A stretch of DNA of 59,514 bases, from positions 1-59,514 of the forward strand of contig NZ_RWIM01000026.1 of NCBI RefSeq assembly GCF_009764645.1, written 5' to 3'. Position 1 is the stretch's first letter, and the number at the start of each line of letters is the position of its first letter. The notes beneath the pieces were generated by a model that did no database searches, was not told the DNA's origin, and worked only from the letters and a program-made list of their open reading frames with translations. Position numbers and translations under genes: made by a program. Below are positions 29,228 through 37,604 of this stretch, in pieces. This DNA is from Pseudomonas sp. PB106. GTDB taxonomy: Bacteria > Pseudomonadota > Gammaproteobacteria > Pseudomonadales > Pseudomonadaceae.

Positions 29228-29264
29228 TCAAATGTGCTCAAGAATTCAGGCAAGACGCGATCCC

Positions 29265-29354
29265 TGTAGGAGTGAGCCTGCTCGCGATGGCGATTTCACA
29301 TCCAACATTTCTGTTGACTGATACACCGCTATCGCGAGCAGGCTCACTCCTACA
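29265..29354. repeat. REPIN, GAGCAGGCTCACTCCTAC type, inside the efflux operon
   Basis: Arms TGTAGGAGTGAGCCTGCTCG and complement separated by about 42 bases. It fills the gap between the outer-membrane lipoprotein and FUSC genes. Confidence 0.85.
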
Positions 29355-29367
29355 ATTTGATGTGTGT

Positions 29368-30867
29368 TCAACGCAGGAGGGCCGAGGTTTTCGGCGCTTG
29401 GGTTTTCTCGGCCGTCGGCACGTCGTTACCGGCGCCGAGGCCACCACCCAGCGCAGTGACCAACTCGGCATGCGCACTCAACCGCGCCGCCTGCACTTGC
29501 TGCTGCACTTGCTGCTGCTTGAACAGCAACGTCTGCGCATTGAGCACGTTGAGGTAATCGGTGAGGCCGCGCTGGTAAGCGATCATCGCGATGTCGTAAG
29601 TCTTCTGCGCGGTGGCCACGGATTCGGCGGCGAAGCCCTGTTGCTTGTCCATCGACTCGCGGCGGATCAACTGATCGGAAATGTTCTTCAGCGCATTCAC
29701 CAGCGTCTGGTTGTAATGCGCCACGGCGATGTCGTAACCGGCGGAGGCTTCACCGAGTTCGGCACGCAAACGCCCGCCGTCGAAGATCGGCAGCGAAATC
29801 GCCGGGCCGACGTTGTAGTTGAGTTTCTTGCCGGTCAAAAACTCCAGCGCGCCACCGCCGGTGGCCATGTAACCGAGACTGCCGACCAGATCGACATTGG
29901 GATAAAACCCGGCGTGCGCCACGTCGATGCCGCGTGCCTGCGCCGCGACCTGCCAGCGACTGGCGACCACGTCCGGACGCTGGCCGAGCAGTTCGGCGGG
30001 CAATGCCGACGGCAGTTTCAACGCAGCGCCGAGAGACAGGGTCGGGCGCTGCAACTGCGTGCCCTCGCCCGGCCCTTTACCGGCCAACGCTGCCAACTGA
30101 TTGCGACTGAGGGCAATCTCTTCGTCCAGCGCATCGATTTGCCGATGGGTTTCCGGCAGCGGCGTCTCGGCCTGGCTGACTTCGAAATGCGTACCGATCC
30201 CGCCGTTCAAGCGCTTCTGCGCCAGATCGAGAATCTGCCGTTGCTGCTTGAGCGTCGCCGCGACGATGTCGCGCTGGGCGTAATGCAGCGACAGTTCGAT
30301 GTAGGCGCGGACGATGTTGTTCTGCAGTTCAAGCTGCGCCAGCCGTGCTTCAGCGGCGCTCATGTGCGCCAGATCTACCGCCCGTTCGCTGCTATTGGTT
30401 TCGCGGCCCCAGAGGTCGAGGGCATAGCTGAAACCGAGCGCGGCGTTGTTGTCCCACGTCGTGGTGTTGGCCAGATCGCCCGGGCCGTAGAACTGATCGG
30501 TCGGCCAGTTGTGCCGTTTGAGCGTCGATTCGCCGTTGATCTGCAACGACTCCGCCGCCTCGGCAACACCGGCCAAGGCTTTGGCCTGACGCACTCGCGC
30601 CGCCGCCATGGCCATGCTCGGGCTGCCCTGCACGGCGAGGTCGATCCAGCGATTGAGTTGCGGGTCGCCGTAGGCTTGCCACCATTGCGCGGTGGGCCAG
30701 TTGGCGTCACGGGCAGCGTGGGCGATGGCGTCATCGGTGGCCAGTGAGTTGGCCTCCAGCGCGTTGCCTTGCGGGGCAATTCCGTCAGTTGAGATGCAGC
30801 CGCTTAGACCCAGGGTAAAAGCCAGAACACTGAGCGGCAAAAGCGCTCTGTTGATGCGACGCGGCAC
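29368..30867 (-). CDS. Outer-membrane efflux lipoprotein (OprM/NodT family)
   Basis: 499 residues from a GTG start with AGGA upstream. Signal peptide with lipobox LGLSGC (Cys about 24) gives an outer-membrane lipoprotein. Two homologous OEP halves (about 60-260 and 280-480) rich in long coiled helices build the TolC-like trimer tunnel. First gene of the leftward efflux operon; together with FUSC, DUF1656 and HlyD proteins it completes an envelope-spanning exporter. A LysR regulator is divergent at 31142. Confidence 0.93.
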   Translation of the reverse strand: MPRRINRALLPLSVLAFTLGLSGCISTDGIAPQGNALEANSLATDDAIAHAARDANWPTAQWWQAYGDPQLNRWIDLAVQGSPSMAMAAARVRQAKALAGVAEAAESLQINGESTLKRHNWPTDQFYGPGDLANTTTWDNNAALGFSYALDLWGRETNSSERAVDLAHMSAAEARLAQLELQNNIVRAYIELSLHYAQRDIVAATLKQQRQILDLAQKRLNGGIGTHFEVSQAETPLPETHRQIDALDEEIALSRNQLAALAGKGPGEGTQLQRPTLSLGAALKLPSALPAELLGQRPDVVASRWQVAAQARGIDVAHAGFYPNVDLVGSLGYMATGGGALEFLTGKKLNYNVGPAISLPIFDGGRLRAELGEASAGYDIAVAHYNQTLVNALKNISDQLIRRESMDKQQGFAAESVATAQKTYDIAMIAYQRGLTDYLNVLNAQTLLFKQQQVQQQVQAARLSAHAELVTALGGGLGAGNDVPTAEKTQAPKTSALLR

Positions 30868-30906
30868 AGCTGCGAATTCCTGAGAGAGGGGTAGATCGAG
30901 GATCCT

Positions 30907-30991
30907 TGTAGGAGCTGCCGAAGGCTGCGATCTTTGATCTTGATTCCCTTAAAACAAAATCAAAAGATCGCAGCCTTCGGCAGCTCCTACA
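30907..30991. repeat. REP pair, GCAGCTCCTACA type, in lysR/efflux divergent region
   Basis: Arms TGTAGGAGCTGCCGAAGGCT and complement, with about 30 bases between. It lies in the divergent promoter region of the efflux operon, upstream of both genes. Confidence 0.85.
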
Positions 30992-31141
30992 GGGATCGGC
31001 GCAATTCTATGGAAGGCCCTGTGCGGCGATAAGCTGGGATTTCTGTGAATCTTTGTTACGGTTAACGAGATAATCCCTTGGTCGGGGGTCTCGCCCCTGA
31101 AACTTCGTGTCACAATTTGCCATCTCCCTTGAGAGCACCCC

Positions 31142-32110
31142 ATGGACACTTTGCAAAACATGCGCGCCTTCAGTTGTGTCGCCGAAGCCGGCAGCTTCAC
31201 CGCCGCCGCCGTGCAACTCGACACCACCACCGCCAACGTCTCGCGCGCGGTCTCCAACCTGGAAGCCCACCTGCAAACCCGCTTGCTCAACCGCACCACG
31301 CGACGCATCGCCCTCACCGAGGCGGGCAAACGCTACCTGCTGCGCTGCGAGCAGATCCTCGCCTACGTCGAAGAAGCCGAAGCCGAAGCCAGCGACGCCC
31401 ACGCCCGCCCGGCCGGACAACTGAAAGTGCACACCATGACCGGCATCGGCCAGCACTTCGTCATCGACGCCATCGCCCGCTACCGCAAGACCCACCCGGA
31501 CGTGACCTTCGACCTGACCCTGGCCAACCGCGTGCCGGACTTGCTCGACGAGGGCTACGACGTGTCCATCGTGCTCGCCAGCGAACTGCCCGATTCGGGC
31601 TTCGTCTCGCAACGCCTGGGCATCACCTACAGCATCGTCTGCGCCTCCCCGGCCTACGTGAAAGCCAATGGCGCCGCGCAAAAGCCCAGCGACCTGCTCA
31701 ACCACGCCTGCCTGCGTCTGGTCAGCCCGGTGATCCCGCTGGAGAAATGGGCCTTCGACGGCCCGGAAGGCCAGGAAGTGGTCACCATCAACAGCTCGCC
31801 ATTCCTGGTGAACTCCGCCGACGCGATGAAAACCGCGATCATCAGCGGCATGGGTTTGGGCGTGCTGCCGGTGTACGCGGCGATTGAAGGTTTGCGCAAC
31901 GGCACGCTGGTGCGGGTGATGCCGAACTACCGCTCGCAGGAATTGAACCTGTACGCGATCTACCCGTCGCGGCAGTACCTGGATGCGAAGATCAAGACCT
32001 GGGTTGAGTATTTGCGCGGGTCGTTGCCGGAAATTCTCGCCGCACACCAAGCCGAACTGGCCGCCTACGAACTCAGCGGCAGTCTCGCCGGCGCCCGGGT
32101 CGCCAACTGA
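31142..32110 (+). CDS. LysR-family regulator, probable controller of the efflux operon
   Basis: 322 residues: HTH (about 1-60, FTAAAVQLDTTTANVSRAVS) and the effector-binding domain with MTGIGQHFVIDAI near 100 and SGMGLGVLPVYAA near 240. Its position, divergent from an aaeXAB-like operon, parallels AaeR of E. coli, which responds to aromatic carboxylates. That assignment is by context only. The start is supported by GAGAGCACCCC upstream. Confidence 0.92.
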   Translation: MDTLQNMRAFSCVAEAGSFTAAAVQLDTTTANVSRAVSNLEAHLQTRLLNRTTRRIALTEAGKRYLLRCEQILAYVEEAEAEASDAHARPAGQLKVHTMTGIGQHFVIDAIARYRKTHPDVTFDLTLANRVPDLLDEGYDVSIVLASELPDSGFVSQRLGITYSIVCASPAYVKANGAAQKPSDLLNHACLRLVSPVIPLEKWAFDGPEGQEVVTINSSPFLVNSADAMKTAIISGMGLGVLPVYAAIEGLRNGTLVRVMPNYRSQELNLYAIYPSRQYLDAKIKTWVEYLRGSLPEILAAHQAELAAYELSGSLAGARVAN

Positions 32111-32132
32111 TTTTTTAAACACACCACGCCCG

Positions 32133-32223
32133 TGTAGGAGCTGCCGCAGGCTGCGATCTTTTGATCTTGCCGTTTAATCAAAAGATCGTCCGAACGCGGC
32201 CCGAGCCTACGGCAGCTCCTACA
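32133..32223. repeat. REP pair, GCAGCTCCTACA type (variant right arm)
   Basis: The left arm TGTAGGAGCTGCCGCAGGCT pairs with a right arm carrying the insertion GATCGTCCGAACGCGGCCCG before AGCCTACGGCAGCTCC. The same insertion variant appears at about 34420-34463. Confidence 0.8.
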
Positions 32224-32297
32224 CACCGGGGATTTCGCGGATATTTCCGACAGGTTTTGACGGTTGTCCGTCGGAAGTGCGGTGGCTAGGATCTGGG

Positions 32298-32467
32298 GGT
32301 CGCTGACACATCAGCGACCGGGTCTGGAAAACCCGCAGGATCACAGCACATGACATAATGCCGCGCTTTTTCGGCGCCGATGTTTGTTATGGCGGCTGTA
32401 CGTGGGAGACCTTCGGGTCTACCGGGTTTGATCCTTTGCCGGTTTTTCCAGTCCGCGTACAGCTGCC
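32298..32467 (+). ncRNA. Highly structured RNA leader upstream of DUF6124 gene
   Basis: Nested and consecutive perfect stems are visible. (1) GGTCGCTGA-CACA-TCAGCGACC at 32298-32319. (2) CGGGT/ACCCG at about 32319-32335. (3) An outer 12-bp helix, 32391-32402 with 32456-32467 (GGCGGCTGTACG / CGTACAGCTGCC, one G-U). It encloses (4) AGACC-TTCG-GGTCT at 32407-32420 and (5) ACCGG/CCGGT at 32421-32443, that is, a three-way junction with a UUCG tetraloop. It ends about 60 bases before the DUF6124 start. I recall similar leaders before DUF6124 genes in other P. fluorescens-group genomes. The function (cis-regulator, or separate small RNA) is unknown. The DUF6124 frame stays open through part of it. 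Confidence 0.6.
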
Positions 32468-32526
32468 ACCCTTATCGCCTGGAAAACGAAAGATGGCAGA
32501 TCCAATTGAATAAAAGGATCTTAGTC

Positions 32527-32895
32527 ATGTTCAAAGTCACACCCAATCCGCCCGAAGCGGACGACACCACACCCTACGAATTCCCCGGCTCAAAGAAATT
32601 CCACGACGCCGCCGAACGCGCCCTCGACCACTACCTCAAACCCAACGCCACCACCCTCAGATTCCACAAACCCAGCACCATGTTCCAGATCACCCCCGAT
32701 CAGGACAACGAAACCCTGTTGGCCCACGCCTGCGAATCCCTCGCCTCCGCCAGCATCATGACCAGCGACATCGCCGCCTACGTCGACCCACCACAGCGCC
32801 ATACGATTCTGGCCATCCAGCAAATCATCATGCTGGCCGAACTGGCGGTGAATCAGGTACTGGATAACGTCGAAACCCGCCAACCCCAACACTGA
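32527..32895 (+). CDS. DUF6124 family small protein
   Basis: 122 residues, MFKVTPNPPEADDTTPYEF, with the family's conserved AAERALDHYL, PSTMFQI and ESLASASIM segments and a helical C-terminus (AIQQIIMLAELAVNQVLD). Start at 32527 chosen because AAAGGATC precedes it. The frame is open upstream to 32380 through the structured leader, so an N-extended form cannot be excluded. DUF6124 proteins occur in multiple copies in many pseudomonads; their function is unknown to me. Confidence 0.85.
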   Translation: MFKVTPNPPEADDTTPYEFPGSKKFHDAAERALDHYLKPNATTLRFHKPSTMFQITPDQDNETLLAHACESLASASIMTSDIAAYVDPPQRHTILAIQQIIMLAELAVNQVLDNVETRQPQH

Positions 32896-32899
32896 CCTT

Positions 32900-32979
32900 C
32901 GTGGGACCGAGCCAGCTCGCGAAGGCGTCAGCACCTTCTGCATCGAAGGTTCTAACTAACATCATTCGCGAGCTGCCCT
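32900..32979. repeat. Degenerate REP element
   Basis: AGCTCGCGAA (32914-32923) pairs perfectly with TTCGCGAGCT (32965-32974); the flanks GTGGGACCG and GCCCTG are decayed relatives of the GGGAGC/GCTCCC ends of intact elements. Confidence 0.55.
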
Positions 32980-33143
32980 GTCTCCCTCCGTCCTGAGTTT
33001 AATTAACCTTTTTTATATTACTCATCGAACACCTATCAATCGCCAATTGATCTATTAAACCTGTCAAACCTGACAGTACCTCTCTGATTACGACCCGTGT
33101 TCAATGGGTAACTCATGACTCGATTAACAAGAAGGAGCAAGGT

Positions 33144-33605
33144 ATGTCTATTAACGATTTGAAACTCGATGACCGCAAAAAATCAGGCACGGGCACCATC
33201 AAGGCAAAAATCAACAAAGACTACGTTACCGACGAATATGATGGGACCCCCCTCTATTTTTTGACCGACAATGAGATCGTGGTGCTGCGAGCCAGTTACG
33301 CTAAGCCGCAATATGGTTCTTTTGAAATCGACTTGAGATTTCATGCAAACATAAAGAAAGGTCGACATGAGTTCAGTACGGAGCATTTTCCCTGTCCGTT
33401 CAGTTTCTCCAGGAGAATCGGCTCAGGTATAAAAGGTTACACCTCCGAGAAAAATGCAGGTTTTATAGATATAGAAGACTTCAGCATCGACAAGGGGACT
33501 CTCAAAGCTTCGTTCAACTTCACTTTTACAGACTTCGATACAGATCAAGTGCATCAGGTTCACGACGGCTCCATCGATGTCCAAGGCCTCGAAATCGTTG
33601 ACTAA
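33144..33605 (+). CDS. Hypothetical protein, A+T-rich orphan
   Basis: 153 residues, MSINDLKLDDRKKSGTGTIK, preceded by a strong GAAGGAGC site. No signal peptide or membrane segment; the protein is charged and rich in short beta-type stretches (YGSFEIDLRF, GTLKASFNFTF). I recognise no family. Codon use is visibly A+T-richer than in neighbours (many AAA, TTT, ATA codons), suggesting recent acquisition. It is flanked by a DUF6124 gene and a tandem REP array. Coding is supported by the ribosome site and an unbroken frame. Confidence 0.75.
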   Translation: MSINDLKLDDRKKSGTGTIKAKINKDYVTDEYDGTPLYFLTDNEIVVLRASYAKPQYGSFEIDLRFHANIKKGRHEFSTEHFPCPFSFSRRIGSGIKGYTSEKNAGFIDIEDFSIDKGTLKASFNFTFTDFDTDQVHQVHDGSIDVQGLEIVD

Positions 33606-33719
33606 TAACTGCGTTAATCAAGATCAAAAGATCGCAGCCTTCGGCAGCCTCCTCTACACACGAGGAACGCAAGTTCGGTGCAGCTTTTGATCTTGATCCA
33701 CAGGCGAGTGTTGGAGAAT
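33606..33719. repeat. Partial REP remnants before the tandem array
   Basis: A solo right-hand REP unit reading AAAAGATCGCAGCCTTCGGC followed by AGCCTCCTCTACAC (about 33626-33660). The usual AGCTCCTACA end is altered by small insertions, marking a decayed copy. Confidence 0.6.
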
Positions 33720-34408
33720 GGTCGGCTGTAAGGGCGCTATCGCGAGCAGGCTCACTCCTACAATTGGACCGTATGCAATCTGCAAGTCCTTGGTCGGCTG
33801 TCAGGCCGCCATCGCTGGCAAGCCAGCTCCCACAGTTGGATTGGGGGTATTCAGTTGGAGGTTGGTCGGCTGGCAGGGCGCTATCGCTGGCAGGCTCACT
33901 CCTACAATTGGATCGTATGCAATCTGCAAGTGCTTGGTCGGCTGCCAGGCCGCCTCGCTGGCAAGCCAGCTCCCACAGTTGGATTGGGGGTATTCAGTTG
34001 GAGGTTGGTCGGCTGTAAGGGCGCTATCGCGAGCAGGCTCACTCCTACAATTGGACCGTATGCAATCTGCACGATCTTGGTCGGCTGTCAGGCCGCTATC
34101 GCTGGCAAGCCAGCTCCCACAGTTGGATTGGGGGTATTCAGTTGGAGGTTGGCCGGCTGTCAGGGCGCTATCGCGAGCAGGCTCACTCCTACAATTGGAC
34201 CGTATGCAATCTGCAAGATCTTGGTCGGCTGTCAGGCCGCCTCGCTGGCAAGCCAGCTCCCACAGTTGGATTGGGGGTATTCAGTTGGAGGTTGGTCGGC
34301 TGGCAGGGCGCTATCGCGAGCAGGCTCACTCCTACAATTGGATCGTATGCAATCTGCAAGTGCTTGGTCGGCTGTCAGGCCGCCATCGCTGGCAAGCCAA
34401 CTCCCACA
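33720..34408. repeat. Tandem array of alternating REP half-units, about 5 x 143 bp
   Basis: GGTCGGCTG (GGCCGGCTG once) recurs at 33720, 33792, 33864, 33936, 34007, 34079, 34151, 34223, 34294 and 34366, a 71-72 base period. Odd half-units carry GCGAGCAGGCTCACTCCTAC and end CAATTGGACCGTATGCAATC. Even ones carry GCTGGCAAGCCAGCTCCCAC and end TTGGATTGGGGGTATTCAG. The composite unit is 143-144 bases, present five times, with the last even half truncated at about 34408. The half-unit at 33864 is a hybrid (GCTGGCAGGCTCACTCC), a sign of exchange between the two REP types. Confidence 0.92.
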
Positions 34409-34910
34409 AAATCAAGATCAAAAGATCGTCCGATCGCGGCCCGAGCCTTCGGCAGCTCCTACACAACCCCCGCGGCGCAGCCGCCCCACTCCAGGATGAG
34501 CGTTAGCTCGGCTTTAGCTTTTGATCTGTAGGGCGACGTCGGAAGGCTGAGTGGAGGGATTGATCCGGGGGTGGGAGCGCAGCGACCGTTTGGCGCAGCC
34601 AAACACAGCGAGAGGAGGTGCAGCGAAGCAAACCGTAGGCGCTGCCCCCGGATCGATCCCGCAGCGAAGGAACCCCGAGCCCCAGCGAGCGGGCCGAACG
34701 TAGGAGCAAGCCTTTTCGGTTACCTTTTCGGCGTTTGGAAAAGGTGACTCGCCGTAAGGGCGAAACCTTAATCCGCCATCACCCAAAAAACGGATATACA
34801 CACAAACCCCGAGAACATGGTCGGCCCAGAGGCCGCCAAGCCCCCCAAGACACCCCCAAGACAAAAATGTTAGCTTGCTTGGCATCAAGCCCGAACAAGA
34901 GCCAAAAACG
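34409..34910. other. Non-coding region with dispersed-repeat character
   Basis: No supported gene. 34409-34463 continues with a variant REP (AAAAGATCGTCCGATCGCGG, then AGCCTTCGGCAGCTCCTACA). 34500-34870 resembles, from memory, a long intergenic repeat seen at many loci in fluorescent pseudomonads. It includes an 11-bp stem GTTACCTTTTC (34719-34729) / GAAAAGGTGAC (34738-34748) with one G-U pair and a 7- to 8-base loop. The promoter of the following dehydrogenase gene must lie at its right end. Confidence 0.5.
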
Positions 34911-35885
34911 ATGAAAAAGACTGTCCTGGCCTTCAGCCGCATCACCCCGCCCATGATCGAACGCCTGCAACAGGAATTCGACGTCATCGTCCCCAACCCA
35001 AAAGCCGGCGACATCAACGCCCAATTCAACGAAGCCCTGCCCCACGCCCACGGCCTCATCGGCGTCGGCCGCAAACTCGGCCAGGCCCAACTCGAAACCG
35101 CAACCCAACTCGAAGTGGTCTCCAGCGTCTCCGTCGGCTACGACAACTACGACCTCGACTACTTCAACCAACGCGGGATCATGCTCACCAACACCCCCGA
35201 CGTCCTCACCGAAAGCACCGCCGACCTCGCCTTCGCCCTGATCATGAGCAGCGCCCGCCGCGTCGCCGAACTCGACGCCTGGACCAAGGCTGGCCAATGG
35301 CAAGCCAGCGTCGGCGCCCCGCTGTTCGGCTGCGACGTGCACGGCAAAACCCTCGGCATCGTCGGCATGGGCAACATCGGCGCTGCCGTCGCCCGCCGTG
35401 GTCACTTCGGCTTCAACATGCCGATCATCTACAGTGGCAACAGCCGCAAAACCGATCTCGAACAACAACTCGGCGCACAATTTCGCAGCCTCGACCAACT
35501 GCTCGCCGAAGCCGATTTCGTCTGCCTGGTGGTCCCGCTCAGCGACAAGACCCGCCACCTGATCAGCCATCGCGAACTGGCGCTGATGAAGCCGAGCGCG
35601 ATCCTGGTGAATATTTCCCGTGGCCCGGTCGTCGATGAACCCGCGTTGATCGAAGCCCTGCAAAACAACCGTATTCGCGGCGCCGGCCTGGACGTTTACG
35701 AAAAAGAACCGTTGGCCGAGTCGCCGCTGTTCCAACTGAAAAACGCCGTAACCTTGCCGCACATCGGCTCGGCGACGAATGAAACCCGTGAAGCCATGGC
35801 CAACCGCGCCCTCGCCAACCTGCGCAGCGCCCTGCTCGGTGAGCGCCCGCAAGACTTGGTCAATCCGCAAGTCTGGCGCGGATAA
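34911..35885 (+). CDS. NAD(P)-dependent D-2-hydroxyacid dehydrogenase (glyoxylate/2-ketogluconate reductase-like)
   Basis: 324 residues from the ATG at 34911 (an in-frame ATG at 34875 is less likely). D-isomer-specific family: GIVGMGNIG cofactor loop (about 153-161), NISRGPVVDEPALIEAL (about 235-251) with the substrate-binding Arg, the catalytic Glu in GLDVYEKEPL, and the catalytic His in LPHIGSAT. Closest in look to GhrB/TkrA-type reductases acting on glyoxylate, hydroxypyruvate or 2-ketogluconate. Cytoplasmic. No linked ketogluconate genes are present, so the substrate is open. Confidence 0.92.
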   Translation: MKKTVLAFSRITPPMIERLQQEFDVIVPNPKAGDINAQFNEALPHAHGLIGVGRKLGQAQLETATQLEVVSSVSVGYDNYDLDYFNQRGIMLTNTPDVLTESTADLAFALIMSSARRVAELDAWTKAGQWQASVGAPLFGCDVHGKTLGIVGMGNIGAAVARRGHFGFNMPIIYSGNSRKTDLEQQLGAQFRSLDQLLAEADFVCLVVPLSDKTRHLISHRELALMKPSAILVNISRGPVVDEPALIEALQNNRIRGAGLDVYEKEPLAESPLFQLKNAVTLPHIGSATNETREAMANRALANLRSALLGERPQDLVNPQVWRG

Positions 35886-35891
35886 AACAAC

Positions 35892-35923
35892 AACGGGCAA
35901 GTGCAAACATGCACTTGCCCGTT
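35892..35923 (+). terminator. Hairpin after the hydroxyacid dehydrogenase gene
   Basis: Perfect 14-bp stem AACGGGCAAGTGCA / TGCACTTGCCCGTT with AACA loop, 7 bases after the stop. The 3' side is ATAAC rather than a T-run, so termination strength is uncertain. Confidence 0.65.
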
Positions 35924-36033
35924 ATAACTTCAATACACAACTTGAAATCCAACAGCAGCCCCATCAATACTTCAGCGTTATAAGCTCCCGTCACTATCGA
36001 ATGAACGGTAGATCGCCATGGAGAGCAATAACC

Positions 36034-36543
36034 TTGAACAGCCTGACCACAGACAAACTTATCCGCTATAGCAAAGTATTGTTGATGGCTTACATCAGCT
36101 TCTTTGGCTTACTGGTAATGATCCATAACTTTTTCGACTACGACTCGAACTACGTATATGTCGCTCATATTCTGAGCATGGATACAACCACGGCCAACGA
36201 CAACATCATGTACCGGGCGATCGACTCGCCCTACCTGCATCACCGAATCTACTGGTTCATCATCACGATGGAAGTCACCTACACCGTGCTTTGTCTTATG
36301 GGAACTTATCACTTGTACCGCAAGATCAATGATTCGGCAGAAGCGTTTCATGAGGCCAAGAAGTTCTCGATCCTGGGAATACTGGTGGCCATCTTCATCT
36401 ATTACGTATGCCTGCAAACTGTCGGCGTCGAATGGTTTGACATGGACACTTCGCAAGCCTGGAATGCAAAAGACTGGGCACGCCATATTGTTGATTTCAT
36501 ATTCCCCGTGATGATTTACATCACATTGAGAGTCGAGCGCTGA
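36034..36543 (+). CDS. DUF2165 family membrane protein
   Basis: 169 residues from a TTG start at 36034, chosen because GGAG lies at good spacing and the product then begins MNSLTTDKLIRYSKVLLMAY, matching DUF2165 proteins; an in-frame ATG at 36001 would add 11 residues. Four hydrophobic segments (about 12-30, 65-90, 115-135, 148-165) give an inner-membrane protein. Codon use is less G+C-rich than average here. Function unknown in the family. Confidence 0.8.
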   Translation: MNSLTTDKLIRYSKVLLMAYISFFGLLVMIHNFFDYDSNYVYVAHILSMDTTTANDNIMYRAIDSPYLHHRIYWFIITMEVTYTVLCLMGTYHLYRKINDSAEAFHEAKKFSILGILVAIFIYYVCLQTVGVEWFDMDTSQAWNAKDWARHIVDFIFPVMIYITLRVER

Positions 36544-36562
36544 ACATCAGCGCTCGCCTGCC

Positions 36563-37465
36563 TCAAGCCAACTTGCCGTGTGGCGGCACCAGCGCTGTTC
36601 TCGGTTTGCGAAACACCAGTACATTCCCCAGCATCACCAGCACCAACCCGAACAGCGCCGGTGCCGTCCACTGATAACCCTCGGCAAACGCCGAGACGTT
36701 CAGCGCGACCACGGGGAACAGCACCGTGCAATACGCTGCGCGTTCCGGGCCCATGCGCCCGACCAGCGTCAGGTACGCGGTAAACCCGATCACTGAACCT
36801 GGAATGACCAGATAGAGCAGTGCGCCCACGTATCGCGGCGACCAGTCCATGTCGAACGGAATGCCTTTGACCAGGCACCACACCGAGAGCATGGCCGCAC
36901 CGTACGCCATGCCCCAGGCGTTGGTGGTCAACGGCTTGAGGCCGGCCTTCTGTTGCAGGCTCGACAGCATGTTGCCCGCCGAGAAACACAAGGTGCCGCA
37001 CAACGCCAGACCCAGTCCCAGCAAGGTTTGCGGACTGGCCTGATGGCCAGCCAGTTCAGGCCAGAACAACATGCCCAGACCGAACAAACCCAAAGCGCCA
37101 CCCATCAACACATTGCGTGCGATGCGCTGACCAAAGAACACGCGGGCATTCAACGCGTTCCACAGGGTTGCGGTTGAAAACACCACCGCCACCAGACCGC
37201 TGGGGATCCACTGGCTGGCAGTCAGGAAACACATGAAGTTCACGCAGAACAGGCACAAGCCCTGCGCCACACAAATCAGGTGACCGCGCCGGTTCATCGG
37301 TTGCAGTCGACGGCTGAGCAGCAGCAACACAAACAACACCAGCGCGGCGAGGCCGAAGCGATAGACGATCGAGACCGGAATCGCCACCACGCCCAACTGC
37401 CATTTCAAGGCAATCCAGGTGGTGCCCCAGATCAGTACGGTCAGCAGATACAACGACAGGTTCAT
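36563..37465 (-). CDS. EamA/DMT-family permease
   Basis: 300 residues with ten hydrophobic segments in two repeats, starting MNLSLYLLTVLIWGTTWIALKW, the EamA N-terminal motif. The ATG at 37465 has GGAG 10 bases upstream; the GTG at 37474 is inferior. Members export amino acids or metabolites. It is divergent from an AraC regulator 139 bases away, which probably controls it. The ligand is unknown. Confidence 0.9.
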   Translation of the reverse strand: MNLSLYLLTVLIWGTTWIALKWQLGVVAIPVSIVYRFGLAALVLFVLLLLSRRLQPMNRRGHLICVAQGLCLFCVNFMCFLTASQWIPSGLVAVVFSTATLWNALNARVFFGQRIARNVLMGGALGLFGLGMLFWPELAGHQASPQTLLGLGLALCGTLCFSAGNMLSSLQQKAGLKPLTTNAWGMAYGAAMLSVWCLVKGIPFDMDWSPRYVGALLYLVIPGSVIGFTAYLTLVGRMGPERAAYCTVLFPVVALNVSAFAEGYQWTAPALFGLVLVMLGNVLVFRKPRTALVPPHGKLA

Positions 37466-37604
37466 GGCACACACTCCTCAATAGGTTTTGAGTGTGTGCC
37501 TGAGGCAGTCCTGCGCACTTGCAGATTCTTGCGCTTTTGTCTGTCGGCAGGCTGGCAGCGCGACGTCTACGGAGTAGGATGCAAAGCGTTGAAGAGAGCC
37601 GATC

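Noticed and set aside
33720..34408. Possible CRISPR array
   Set aside because: Regular spacing is present, but both half-units are repeats with no unique spacers, the period is 72 bases, and no cas genes are nearby.
33718..34506. Long repetitive open frames (262 and 214 codons) across the tandem array
   Set aside because: They arise from the repeat units lacking stops in these frames. Only a GGAG directly abutting the ATG is present, two frames are open at once, and the content is REP sequence, so I do not regard them as genes.
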